Shown: positions 1-6,973, counted from the stretch's first letter. The stretch: 10,457 nucleotides of DNA from Syntrophaceae bacterium UBA1062 (GCA_002316295.1 DCDF01000190.1:1-10457); one strand, 5' to 3'. Notes: generated by a model not told the origin, from the sequence alone. A program made the numbers and translations.

Positions 1-1
1 G

Positions 2-1816
2 GACATCAAGGGGCTGAGCCTGCAGGAGCTGGAGATTCTCGCCCGGGAAATCCGCGATTTCATTGTCAACAACGTGAGCCAGACCGGGGGCCACCTTGCA
101 TCGAGCCTCGGCACGGTCGAGCTCACCCTGGCAATGCATTACGTGTTCGATGCTCCCAAGGACAAGTTTCTCTGGGATGTAGGGCATCAGAGCTACACCC
201 ACAAGATCCTCACCGGCAGGAAGGGCATGTTCTCGACCCTCAGACAGTCTGGCGGCATCACCCCGTTCATCAACCCCAAGGAAAGCCCGTATGATATCTT
301 CATCTCCGGCCATTCCGGCAACGCCATTCCGGCGGCCAGCGGCATATGCGAGACCATGTCGCTGGCAGGCTGCCGCAACCGCGTGCTTGCCGTCATCGGC
401 GACGGGTCCCTCTCCAACGGGCTCACATTCGAGGGGCTGAATTTCGTGGGTATGAAGAAGCAGAACCTCATCGTTGTGCTCAACGACAACAAGATGTTCA
501 TCTCGCACCGGGTGGGAGCCATCGCGGATTATCTGAGCAGAATCATGACCTCGAAGAAAGTCAGGGAAGTCAGAGAGGGGATCAAGGGGATCCTCAAGGG
601 CATTCCTGTAGGAGGGAATACCCTGTACAAGATCGCCAAGATCATCGAAGGCAACCTCAAGGGCGCGGTGACCGAGGGGCTATTGTTCGAGGAGCTGGGC
701 TTCCGCTACGTAGGGCCCATAGACGGCCACAAGATCAGCCACCTGGTGGAAACCTTCCAGAATATCTCCACGATGCACGAGCCCATCTTTCTCCATGTCA
801 TTACTCAGAAAGGCCGCGGATACTCGCCCGCCATGCGCGATCCGGAAAACTTCCACGGGGTGGGAAGCTTCGTGCGGGAAAACGGCGAGTCGAGGGCCGG
901 GAAGAACACCGCGGTCTACTCGGATGTGTTCGGAAAGACGCTCACCAGGATCGCCAAACGCGATCCCAGGGTCGTCGCTATCAGCGCCGCCATGACGTCC
1001 GGCACCGGGCTCAAGGGCTTTGCCCTGAAATTCCCGGACAGATTCTATGACGTGGGCATAGCCGAAGGCCACGCGGTGACCATGGCGGCCGGCATGGCCC
1101 TTTATGGACTCAGACCCGTGGTAGCCATCTACTCGACGTTTTTGCAGAGAAGCTACGACGAGATCATCCACGACGTTGCGCTGCAGAACGCCCCGGTGAT
1201 TTTCGCCGTCGACAGGGCGGGGATCGTCGGACCGGACGGCCCAACGCACCACGGGGTGTTCGATATCGCCTATTTCAGGAGCATTCCCAATGTCACTATC
1301 CTCGTGCCCAGGGACCAGTTCATGCTCGAAAGAATGCTCATTCACGCCTTCAAGATCCAGGGGCCGGTCGCCATCCGATATCCACGCGATGCGGTCGTGC
1401 CCGCTCCCATGAAGCCCGGTAACCTGAGGGTGTGCAGGGCCGAAGTACTGAAGGAGGGATCACGGCTCGCCATGTTCTGCTGCGGCCCCTTGTGTTATTC
1501 CGCCCTCGAGGCCGCTACCACCTTCGAGGGAGTCGCCGTGATCGACCTCGTCTATGCAAAGCCTCTCGATACACAGACCGTACGGGAGATGGTAAAGGCC
1601 TGCGGGGGACGTTTCATGGTCATTGAGGACGGCTGTGTGCACGGCGGCGTAGGGTCCGCGGTCCTCGAGGCCCTCCACGACCTCGGCTGTCCCTTGAAAT
1701 TCAGGCTCCTGGGCGTTCCTGACACGTTCGTCGAGCACGGCTCCCTGAGCGAGTTGAGAAAATCCCTGGGCCTCGATACGGCGGGAATACGGAGAACCGT
1801 CTCCGAACTCTTATGA
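2..1816 (+). CDS. dxs: 1-deoxy-D-xylulose-5-phosphate synthase, 5'-truncated by window edge
   Basis: Dxs is the thiamine-diphosphate (TPP) enzyme that condenses pyruvate with glyceraldehyde 3-phosphate, the first step of the cytoplasmic MEP isoprenoid pathway. The reading frame is open from base 2, so the true start lies upstream; 604 residues are visible and roughly 15-20 N-terminal residues are probably missing (E. coli Dxs has 620). Visible-residue landmarks are: TGGHLAS with the conserved His (H31); DVGHQSYTHKILTGR; the TPP/metal motif from GDG (133-135) to NDN (161-163); the catalytic Glu in YDVGIAEGHAV (E355); substrate-binding IYSTFLQR, DRAGIVG, DGPTHHG and IRYPRD; and a C-terminal transketolase-like domain. 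Two motifs differ from the usual form: GHSGNAIP replaces GHSSTSIS, and Gly follows the catalytic Glu where Gln is usual. The key catalytic and phosphate-binding residues remain, so it is probably active. Its stop overlaps the tlyA start in ATGA. Confidence 0.96.
   Translation, partial: DIKGLSLQELEILAREIRDFIVNNVSQTGGHLASSLGTVELTLAMHYVFDAPKDKFLWDVGHQSYTHKILTGRKGMFSTLRQSGGITPFINPKESPYDIFISGHSGNAIPAASGICETMSLAGCRNRVLAVIGDGSLSNGLTFEGLNFVGMKKQNLIVVLNDNKMFISHRVGAIADYLSRIMTSKKVREVREGIKGILKGIPVGGNTLYKIAKIIEGNLKGAVTEGLLFEELGFRYVGPIDGHKISHLVETFQNISTMHEPIFLHVITQKGRGYSPAMRDPENFHGVGSFVRENGESRAGKNTAVYSDVFGKTLTRIAKRDPRVVAISAAMTSGTGLKGFALKFPDRFYDVGIAEGHAVTMAAGMALYGLRPVVAIYSTFLQRSYDEIIHDVALQNAPVIFAVDRAGIVGPDGPTHHGVFDIAYFRSIPNVTILVPRDQFMLERMLIHAFKIQGPVAIRYPRDAVVPAPMKPGNLRVCRAEVLKEGSRLAMFCCGPLCYSALEAATTFEGVAVIDLVYAKPLDTQTVREMVKACGGRFMVIEDGCVHGGVGSAVLEALHDLGCPLKFRLLGVPDTFVEHGSLSELRKSLGLDTAGIRRTVSELL
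1790..1805 (+). promoter_or_regulatory. small hairpin just upstream of the tlyA start
   Basis: CGGAGA (1790-1795) and TCTCCG (1800-1805) form a perfect 6-bp stem with a 4-base loop, ending 7 bases before the tlyA ATG at 1813. The only purine-rich Shine-Dalgarno-like bases near that start (GGAGA) lie inside the stem. This fits tlyA being translated by coupling to dxs rather than by independent initiation. The structure is seen; the function is inferred and it may be chance. Confidence 0.25.
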
Positions 1817-2550
1817 AGGTGCGCTTGGACAGACTGCTGGTGGAAAAAGGCTTCGCCGAAACGAGAACAAAGGCCGCCGCCCTGATCATGGCCGGCAGCG
1901 TGCTCATCAATGGAGCGCCGGTGACCAAGGCGGGCACCCTGGTGGATGAAGATGCGCCCATCACGGTCAAAGAGCCTCCCCGGTATGTGAGCCGGGCGGG
2001 AAGCAAGCTGGAAGCCGCCCTGGACGCTTTCGGCATCGATCCCTCGGGAAAGATCGCCATCGATGTCGGCGCATCCACCGGGGGATTCACCGACGTCATG
2101 CTGCAGCGGGGCGCGGTAAAGGTATACGCGGTGGACGTGGGCCGGGGACAGCTTCACTGGAAGCTCCGCTCCCACGGGAAGGTCGTGAGCCTCGAAGGGG
2201 TCAATGTACGGAATCTCGATTCATCTCTCATCGACGATCCGTGTGATCTGGCAACGTTCGATGTCTCGTTCATCTCGCTGAAGCTCGTCATTCCTCCGGT
2301 TCTGAAGGTGCTCAGGCCCGGCTCCGATCTGATCGCTCTCATCAAGCCCCAGTTCGAAGCGGGGAGGGAACACATCGGCAAGGGCGGCATCCTCAAAGAC
2401 GATGCGGTCGCCCAGGAGGTCATCCGCGGCATAGAGGCATTTCTCACCGAGATCGGCTGTATGGTGACAGGGACGATCCCTTCGCCGGTCAGGGGGATGA
2501 AGGGCAATCAGGAGTATCTCGTTCACGCCCGCGTGAGGTCTGAAAAATGA
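1813..2550 (+). CDS. tlyA: TlyA-family rRNA 2'-O-methyltransferase
   Basis: The 245-residue product has an N-terminal S4 RNA-binding domain (about residues 1-60) followed by an FtsJ/RrmJ-like SAM-dependent methyltransferase domain. The SAM-binding motif is IDVGASTGGFTD (83-94). The K-D-K-E tetrad known for Mycobacterium TlyA (K69, D154, K182, E238) is present as K65 in SRAGSKLE, D150 in TFDVSF, K178 in LIKPQF and E234 in GNQEYLVH. TlyA proteins 2'-O-methylate cytidines: C1920 of 23S rRNA, and in type II enzymes also C1409 of 16S rRNA. The protein ends soon after the last catalytic residue and lacks the longer C-terminal tail of type II enzymes, so it resembles the 23S-only type I (inference). 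The old name 'hemolysin A' is misleading. The ATG overlaps the dxs stop and the gene's own stop overlaps the ispH ATG, indicating translational coupling in one operon. Confidence 0.95.
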   Translation: MKVRLDRLLVEKGFAETRTKAAALIMAGSVLINGAPVTKAGTLVDEDAPITVKEPPRYVSRAGSKLEAALDAFGIDPSGKIAIDVGASTGGFTDVMLQRGAVKVYAVDVGRGQLHWKLRSHGKVVSLEGVNVRNLDSSLIDDPCDLATFDVSFISLKLVIPPVLKVLRPGSDLIALIKPQFEAGREHIGKGGILKDDAVAQEVIRGIEAFLTEIGCMVTGTIPSPVRGMKGNQEYLVHARVRSEK

Positions 2551-4175
2551 AGATCACCATTGCCAGATACGCAGGATTCTGCTTCGGGGTGAGAAGGGCC
2601 ATCGACATCACCTTCAAGGTGAGGCAGAAAAACCCTCACAAAAAAATCTACACCCTGGGCCAGATCATCCACAACCCTCAGGTCATCGAGGCTCTGAAAA
2701 GGCGGGGCATCGGGATCGTCCACGACACCGACGACGAGAGGCTCAAGGCGGGGGATATCGCCATCGTCCGCGCCCACGGCATCGCCCCGGACAAGAAACA
2801 GGCGCTGGAGGAGAAGGGCATCGAGGTGATCGATGCCGCGTGTCCCATGGTACTCAAGGTTCAGGCCATCATCAAGAAGGCCTCCAGAAGCGCCGACCTC
2901 GTGGTCATTGTCGGAGATAAGAACCACCCGGAAATGGATGCCCATCTGGGCATCGCCGGCAACAAAGGGGTGGCGGTCGAAGACGTCCAAGATGCGAAGA
3001 ATCTGCCGAGATCGAACAGGGTCGCTGTCGTAGCCCAGACCACCTTTGATGTCGCCATCTACAAGGATATCATCGCCGTCCTGAGGGACAAATGCGAGGT
3101 GCTGGATATCGCGGATACCATCTGCCGATCCACCGTGGACCGCCAGAGCGAGGTGAGGGACCTGGCGAAAGACCATGATTTCTTCATCGTGATCGGGGGC
3201 AGAGACTCAGCCAACACCAAGCGCCTGGCGGAGATTGCAGCGAAAGAGGGGCGAGAGGTGATCCGGGTGGAGGACCCGGATCAGCTCAGGATCGCCAATC
3301 TTCCCCAGGAATCGAAGGTGGCGGTCATTGCCGGGGCTTCGACCCCGCATTGGGTGATCGAAGAGTGCATCGAGGCGCTCAAGAGCACCCACACTCACGC
3401 GGGCATCGAGAACGCCGTGCTCAACCTGCTGGCAGCAACGCCGCTCCTGCCGTCGCTGGGAAGTCTCGGCGTCGCCATGGCGGCTCTGGTGTTCTGTGGA
3501 CGGGATTACGCATGGGAGGTACTGCTGACCGTCTTTTTCCTCGCTTCCGCGTCCACCGGCCCGCACCGCACCGCCCGGCAGTGGCCCCTGTGGGCGGTAT
3601 CCACGGGCATCGCAACGTCGCTCGGTCTGCTGTCCGCAGGTCTGACCGGCGGGCTTCTGGTCATCGGGGTATCGCTGCTGCGCCCGCTGATCGACGTGGG
3701 AGGGGTGAAGGATTATCTCAGGAGCGTCTATGGCCTGATCGTGTTCGTACTCATATCCATCTTCACCCCCTTGAGCCTGATGAGCTCGTCTATTTCTCCG
3801 GGCGTCTTCATCCTTGTCGCATACGTTGCGACTCATTACCTGGGCGTCGAGATTCTGCTTGGGCTCAAAAATATGGAGCGTGACGCCATCATCGGCCGTA
3901 TGAGCCTGGCCCGGTACATCCATGAGGAGTATTCCATCATGGCCCTGGAGTATGCCATCATGGGTCTTGCCCTCGTACTCTTTCTGAGCTTTCCTCTCAA
4001 GATAGCGCCCGCCCTCGCCTATGGCCTCCTGCCGCCGCTGTTCTTTCTCGCCAAGGGGATCGACTTCTACCATGATCAGGTCATCTTCGATAACCGGATG
4101 TACACGATCTATGTACAGAGCCTCTGGGTCATCCTTCCCGCCATGGGGCTGCTGTGGAAATTCACCATGATGTAA
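2547..4175 (+). CDS. ispH: IspH (HMBPP reductase) fused to a UbiA-like polytopic membrane domain
   Basis: Residues 1 to about 272 are a full 4-hydroxy-3-methylbut-2-enyl diphosphate reductase, the 4Fe-4S enzyme that makes IPP and DMAPP in the last MEP step. The three cluster cysteines are C12 (GFCFGV), C99 (AACPMV) and C193 (DTICRST). Active-site elements include IIHNPQV, RAHGI, HPE with H127/E129, QTTFDV, SANTKRL and the terminal GASTPHW. Residues from about 276 to 542 form roughly eight or nine hydrophobic segments. They resemble UbiA prenyltransferases: HRTARQWPL (340-348) recalls the RTxxRPL stretch after the first Asp-rich motif, and GLKNMERDAIIG (439-450) recalls the second motif DxxDxxGDxxxG. 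The first Asp-rich motif itself appears absent, and only D446 of the second remains. No stop or frameshift separates the parts. GAGG at 2535-2538 is an 8-base-spaced ribosome binding site inside tlyA. The IspH call is very secure; the UbiA resemblance is by eye. Confidence 0.92.
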   Translation: MKITIARYAGFCFGVRRAIDITFKVRQKNPHKKIYTLGQIIHNPQVIEALKRRGIGIVHDTDDERLKAGDIAIVRAHGIAPDKKQALEEKGIEVIDAACPMVLKVQAIIKKASRSADLVVIVGDKNHPEMDAHLGIAGNKGVAVEDVQDAKNLPRSNRVAVVAQTTFDVAIYKDIIAVLRDKCEVLDIADTICRSTVDRQSEVRDLAKDHDFFIVIGGRDSANTKRLAEIAAKEGREVIRVEDPDQLRIANLPQESKVAVIAGASTPHWVIEECIEALKSTHTHAGIENAVLNLLAATPLLPSLGSLGVAMAALVFCGRDYAWEVLLTVFFLASASTGPHRTARQWPLWAVSTGIATSLGLLSAGLTGGLLVIGVSLLRPLIDVGGVKDYLRSVYGLIVFVLISIFTPLSLMSSSISPGVFILVAYVATHYLGVEILLGLKNMERDAIIGRMSLARYIHEEYSIMALEYAIMGLALVLFLSFPLKIAPALAYGLLPPLFFLAKGIDFYHDQVIFDNRMYTIYVQSLWVILPAMGLLWKFTMM

Positions 4176-4284
4176 CTCCAAAAACGGGCGCACCAGCTCT
4201 CCTCCCCGCCGATTGATTTTGGCGGCAGGCAGCCCTATTGTCTATCTATGAAGATACACGGGGAGGACTTGATCAGACGAATAG

Positions 4285-4314
4285 ATGCCGGGGGTTACAT
4301 GGTGGCCCCGGCAT
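4285..4314. repeat. perfect 9-bp inverted repeat (GC-rich hairpin)
   Basis: ATGCCGGGG (4285-4293) is matched exactly by CCCCGGCAT (4306-4314) across a 12-base loop. No T-run follows, so it is not a classical terminator by itself. It may be part of a structured RNA or a 3'-end stabilising hairpin for the dxs-tlyA-ispH transcript. Confidence 0.5.
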
Positions 4315-4329
4315 GCCATCGAGACAGAA

Positions 4330-4354
4330 CGTTGAATGATATCAACGGGTTTTT
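4330..4354 (+). terminator. candidate intrinsic terminator after the dxs-tlyA-ispH operon
   Basis: CGTTGA (4330-4335) pairs with TCAACG (4342-4347) across a 6-base loop. Two G residues and then TTTTT (4350-4354) follow. The stem is short and only half GC, so the call is modest, but it is the best T-tailed hairpin between ispH and the next gene. Confidence 0.4.
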
Positions 4355-4409
4355 GGGCAAAAGGGAAAACAGGGATTTCAACGTCGCATTCCCCGGACAA
4401 ACGGGGGCT

Positions 4410-4430
4410 CATCACCCCTTGATGGTGATG
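4410..4430. repeat. perfect 7-bp inverted repeat upstream of the M48 gene
   Basis: CATCACC (4410-4416) pairs with GGTGATG (4424-4430) across a 7-base loop. It sits 42 bases before the M48 ATG and directly follows a 5-bp CCCCG/CGGGG stem (4391-4406). Together they could form a folded leader for the M48 gene; no known riboswitch consensus was recognised. Confidence 0.35.
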
Positions 4431-4472
4431 GACGAATGGGTGGTCTGCTGTCAAAGGTAGTCAGCTTCTATC

Positions 4473-5765
4473 ATGAATACGGGTGTACAGCTGAATTATC
4501 TCCTCGTCCTGTTTCTTGTCCTCTATATCCTGGCCGCATCATTGCGCGCGGGGCTGCATGCCCTGAACATCTCCCATCTCCGTCTCAGAGGCCATGAGAT
4601 ACCCCGGGAATTTTCCGGAATCGTAGACAAAGAGAAGCTTGAGGAGATTCAGAACTACACCATCGCGACAGGCAGGCTGGGCGTCCTCAGAGGCCTGTCC
4701 CTCGACATTTTCCTTCCGGCGCTGGTCCTGAGCGGTTTTCTTCCCTGGCTCTCCGGAGCGATCGCCTCTCGGGATCTGACGTTCGTGCTCTCGGGTATTC
4801 TTTTCTTTTTCGGGTGTTATGTTCTTATAGGACTCTTCGAACTGCCCTTCGACCTCTTTCAGACCTTCCGCGTCGAGAAGAGGTTCTCGTTCAGCACTAT
4901 AACATGGTCCACCTGGGCCGCCGATCTCGTGAAATCCGTCCTGGTATCCGCTCTCCTGCTGGGTATTCTGCTTGCAGGAATTTTCAGTCTCATCCGCCTG
5001 ACGCCGGATGGGTGGTGGCTGTGGGCCTGGCTGTTCTTCATCGTGTTCCAGCTGCTCGTCTCCTGGCTCTACCCGGTCGTGATCTCACCGTTGTTCAACA
5101 AGTTCGAGCCCGTAAAAGACAGAGCCCTTGCGCGTGACATAGCGTCTTTGGCGGATCGGGCGGGGTTCAGGGTCAAGGGCATCTATACCATGGACGCGAT
5201 CAGGCGCAGCAGGCATTCCAACGCCTATTTCACCGGCATCGGGAAATCGAAGCGGATCGTGCTCTTCGACACCCTGCTCAAGGACCACGGCCGTGACGAG
5301 ATCCTGGCGATCCTGGCCCACGAGCTGGGTCACTGGAAAAAGGGCCATATCGTCAAGCAGATGTTCCTGTCCGCCGGGCTCTCGCTCCTCGTGCTGTACG
5401 GAGCGCACCTGGCCCTGCAGCAGGACATCCTCTACCAGACCTTCGGCTTCGATTCCCGGGTGATCTATGCGGGCCTGTTCATTCTCGCCGTTTTCTTCAA
5501 ACCCTTGGCGTTCTTCATAAGCCCTCTGGGAGCGATAATCTCCAGGCATTTCGAACGCCAGTCCGATGATTTCTCATCGGAGCTGATGGGAAGCCCTGAG
5601 CCGCTGATAGGTGCACTGAAACAGCTCGCGACCAGTAATCTGTCGAATCTTCATCCCCATCCAGCCTATGCCTGGTTCTCTTATTCTCATCCTCCGATCA
5701 CTGAAAGGATCAGGCGCCTGGAAAAGAGGGAGGCAATGCATGAACGGTCTCTTGCACGACAATAA
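4473..5765 (+). CDS. Ste24-type M48 family membrane zinc metallopeptidase
   Basis: The 430-residue product matches the M48A (Ste24/ZMPSTE24-like) layout. The N-terminal half is strongly hydrophobic, starting with a membrane segment at about residues 8-26 and continuing with several more up to about 205. The catalytic domain carries HELGHWKKGH with zinc ligands H283 and H287 and the general base E284. It then has further hydrophobic segments, and HFERQSDDF, in which E361 is the third zinc ligand (compare FEFQADAF in human ZMPSTE24). The downstream stretch ending YSHPPITERIRRL is also a family hallmark. Bacterial members act at the cytoplasmic membrane, probably in membrane-protein quality control; CAAX processing is a eukaryotic role and is not implied. 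The ATG at 4473 is chosen because the membrane segment follows at once; AAAGG at 4453-4457 is a rather distant ribosome binding site. The gene appears to stand alone on the plus strand. Confidence 0.93.
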   Translation: MNTGVQLNYLLVLFLVLYILAASLRAGLHALNISHLRLRGHEIPREFSGIVDKEKLEEIQNYTIATGRLGVLRGLSLDIFLPALVLSGFLPWLSGAIASRDLTFVLSGILFFFGCYVLIGLFELPFDLFQTFRVEKRFSFSTITWSTWAADLVKSVLVSALLLGILLAGIFSLIRLTPDGWWLWAWLFFIVFQLLVSWLYPVVISPLFNKFEPVKDRALARDIASLADRAGFRVKGIYTMDAIRRSRHSNAYFTGIGKSKRIVLFDTLLKDHGRDEILAILAHELGHWKKGHIVKQMFLSAGLSLLVLYGAHLALQQDILYQTFGFDSRVIYAGLFILAVFFKPLAFFISPLGAIISRHFERQSDDFSSELMGSPEPLIGALKQLATSNLSNLHPHPAYAWFSYSHPPITERIRRLEKREAMHERSLARQ

Positions 5766-5795
5766 TTTACTTCAGACAATAGAAGGTTACCGGTA

Positions 5796-5810
5796 TGGCA
5801 GGCACTTGGC
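5796..5810 (+). promoter_or_regulatory. candidate sigma-54 (-24/-12) promoter
   Basis: TGGCAGGCACTTGGC has the invariant GG (5797-5798) and GC (5809-5810) separated by exactly 10 bases. It matches the consensus TGGCACGNNNNTTGC at 9 of 11 defined positions. Transcription would start near 5822 and leave a leader of about 205 bases before the outer-membrane protein gene. No enhancer site for an activator was identified. It could be chance. Confidence 0.28.
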
Positions 5811-5925
5811 CCACAGATTCGCATCCGAACCCGCGTCTTTGTCCGGGCCTTTCCCGGCTCCAGAGAGTACTGCACCGTAGAGCCTGCCGAGAAACACTGT
5901 GCACAATGCACGAACGGACGAGCAT

Positions 5926-5953
5926 GAGGGCGGCCGGGAACGCCGGCGCCCTC
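5926..5953. repeat. GC-rich inverted repeat upstream of the outer-membrane protein gene
   Basis: GAGGGCG (5926-5932) pairs with CGCCCTC (5947-5953), a perfect 7-bp stem; the 14-base loop contains further GC complementarity. There is no T-run. It could terminate M48 transcription in a Rho-aided way or fold in the leader of the downstream gene. Confidence 0.3.
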
Positions 5954-6013
5954 GCGATAAGGGATATGCCCGCATCGAGAAAAGCTCCTTTCATGAGATG
6001 CATGATCCCGCGT

Positions 6014-6021
6014 AAAGGAGG
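6014..6021 (+). promoter_or_regulatory. strong Shine-Dalgarno sequence fixing the start at 6027
   Basis: AAAGGAGG ends 5 bases before ATG 6027. It is the best ribosome binding site in the window, suggesting high translation of the outer-membrane protein. Confidence 0.8.
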
Positions 6022-6026
6022 CACAA

Positions 6027-6818
6027 ATGAAACGCTTAAAGATTATCGGAATGACACTTGTGATCCTGATCCTGCCCCTGGCGTTATTCGCCGCAAGCCT
6101 CGAGCTTGCCGTGGGAGCATGGTATGTGAAACCTGACGGTGACTTGTCGTATTCCCCGAATGGAGTGGTAACCGATCTCGATCTCGAAGATCGATTCGGA
6201 TTCGACAGCGAATGGGAGGCCATGTTCAGGGCCAAGATCGAGCCCGGCGAGCTGTTCGGCGTTTATCTCAAGGCAACACCCCTGGGATTCGACTCGACCG
6301 AAGACAACTCCTTCGAGTTTGCCTTCGGAGATACAGTGTTCTTCGCCGATGACCAGATAGACTCGGAGTTCTTCCTGAACATCTACGATGCAGCCCTGTA
6401 CTTCAGCACCCCGTTCATTGAAACCGGCCCCACTGGAGGGATCGATCTCGATGTGGGTGTAGGAGCGCGGGTTATCGACATCGAAACCGAGGTCGAGCGC
6501 ATCCCCGTAGATGATGACATCGTGGAAGGGGACGTTCTGGAGGAGAACCCGGATGAGGTCATCACATACCCGATGATTTTCGCAGCCCTGGAAATGCAGC
6601 CATCCGACATGTTCTCAATTGAGGTCGAAGGTTGGGGTATGGCTGTTTCCAATGACCAGCTCTACAGCGTCACCGGCCTGCTCAAGTTCATTCCCGGAGG
6701 CGGAGCGTTCATGATCAACGCAGGCTACCGCGCCGAGTTCCTGAACATTGAAAAGGACGGTCTGGCGCTCGATGCGAACTTCACCGGTCCGTTCGCCGAG
6801 GTGGGGTTGCGGTTCTGA
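6027..6818 (+). CDS. secreted outer-membrane beta-barrel-like protein of unknown role
   Basis: The 263-residue product begins MKRLK followed by a hydrophobic stretch (about residues 5-21) and a likely signal-peptidase site near A22-S24. The mature part is acidic and shows alternating polar/apolar strands separated by turns, for example GGIDLDVGVGARVID and the closing AEVGLRF. A C-terminal Phe is the typical BAM-recognition end of outer-membrane barrels. An acid-rich loop lies between two strands at about residues 155-175. Length and style resemble the TIGR04219-type outer-membrane barrel family, but that is an impression only. The start is fixed by the strong ribosome binding site at 6014-6021. 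It is preceded by a long gap and followed by T-tailed hairpin structure, so it is probably monocistronic. Cargo or function cannot be read from the sequence. Confidence 0.82.
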   Translation: MKRLKIIGMTLVILILPLALFAASLELAVGAWYVKPDGDLSYSPNGVVTDLDLEDRFGFDSEWEAMFRAKIEPGELFGVYLKATPLGFDSTEDNSFEFAFGDTVFFADDQIDSEFFLNIYDAALYFSTPFIETGPTGGIDLDVGVGARVIDIETEVERIPVDDDIVEGDVLEENPDEVITYPMIFAALEMQPSDMFSIEVEGWGMAVSNDQLYSVTGLLKFIPGGGAFMINAGYRAEFLNIEKDGLALDANFTGPFAEVGLRF

Positions 6819-6903
6819 GCAGGAAATGATCCGGGCGGCCGCGGCTGAAGACAGACATAATTCCGCAATGTCCGGATTTTCCCGAGTTTCGATAACGGGA
6901 TGA

Positions 6904-6973
6904 GACGATGAGATAGACGAGAAAAGGCGATGGGCGAGCCCAACCCCGTCAATCGCCTGTCTACCTCATCGTC
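6904..6973. repeat. 70-base imperfect palindrome downstream of the outer-membrane protein gene
   Basis: GACGATGAGATAGAC (6904-6918) pairs with GTCTACCTCATCGTC (6959-6973), with one mismatch in 15 (A6913 opposite C6964). After a 6-base bulge on the left arm (6919-6924), AGGCGAT (6925-6931) pairs perfectly with ATCGCCT (6952-6958), leaving a 20-base loop. A stem this long is unlikely by chance. It may be an intergenic palindromic repeat (REP or small MITE-like remnant) or the core of a structured RNA. Confidence 0.65.

Larger units (their letters stand above)
4176..4472. other. 297-base gap between ispH and the M48 gene, rich in hairpins
   Basis: No convincing gene is seen. A 70-codon frame from ATG 4248 to TAG 4460 exists but has no ribosome binding site, no recognisable motif and runs through several strong inverted repeats. 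From left to right the gap holds a weak stem (CCGCC 4207-4211 with GGCGG 4222-4226), a perfect 9-bp stem (4285-4314), a T-tailed hairpin (4330-4354), a 5-bp stem (CCCCG 4391-4395 with CGGGG 4402-4406) and a perfect 7-bp stem (4410-4430). It is probably the 3' end of the dxs operon transcript plus the leader of the M48 gene. Confidence 0.5.
5766..6026. other. intergenic segment between the M48 gene and the outer-membrane protein gene
   Basis: No convincing gene is present. Frames on both strands cross it but lack protein-like motifs. It holds a sigma-54-like site near its left end (5796-5810), a GC-rich hairpin (5926-5953) and the strong ribosome binding site of the next gene (6014-6021). Confidence 0.5.

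Noticed and set aside
4248..4460. 70-codon frame in the gap between ispH and the M48 gene
   Set aside because: No ribosome binding site, no recognisable motif, and it runs through several strong hairpins and a T-tailed stem; an equally long frame exists on the opposite strand.
5550..5580. Possible loss of the third zinc ligand in the M48 peptidase, since Q replaces E in an ExxAD-like motif
   Set aside because: Alignment with ZMPSTE24 (FEFQADAF) shows that the ligand is the earlier Glu, which is present (E361) in FERQSDDF.
5795..6136. 113-codon plus-strand frame and long minus-strand frame between the M48 and outer-membrane genes
   Set aside because: Basic, Arg/Pro-rich composition with no motif; overlaps the signal-peptide gene that has the strong ribosome binding site.
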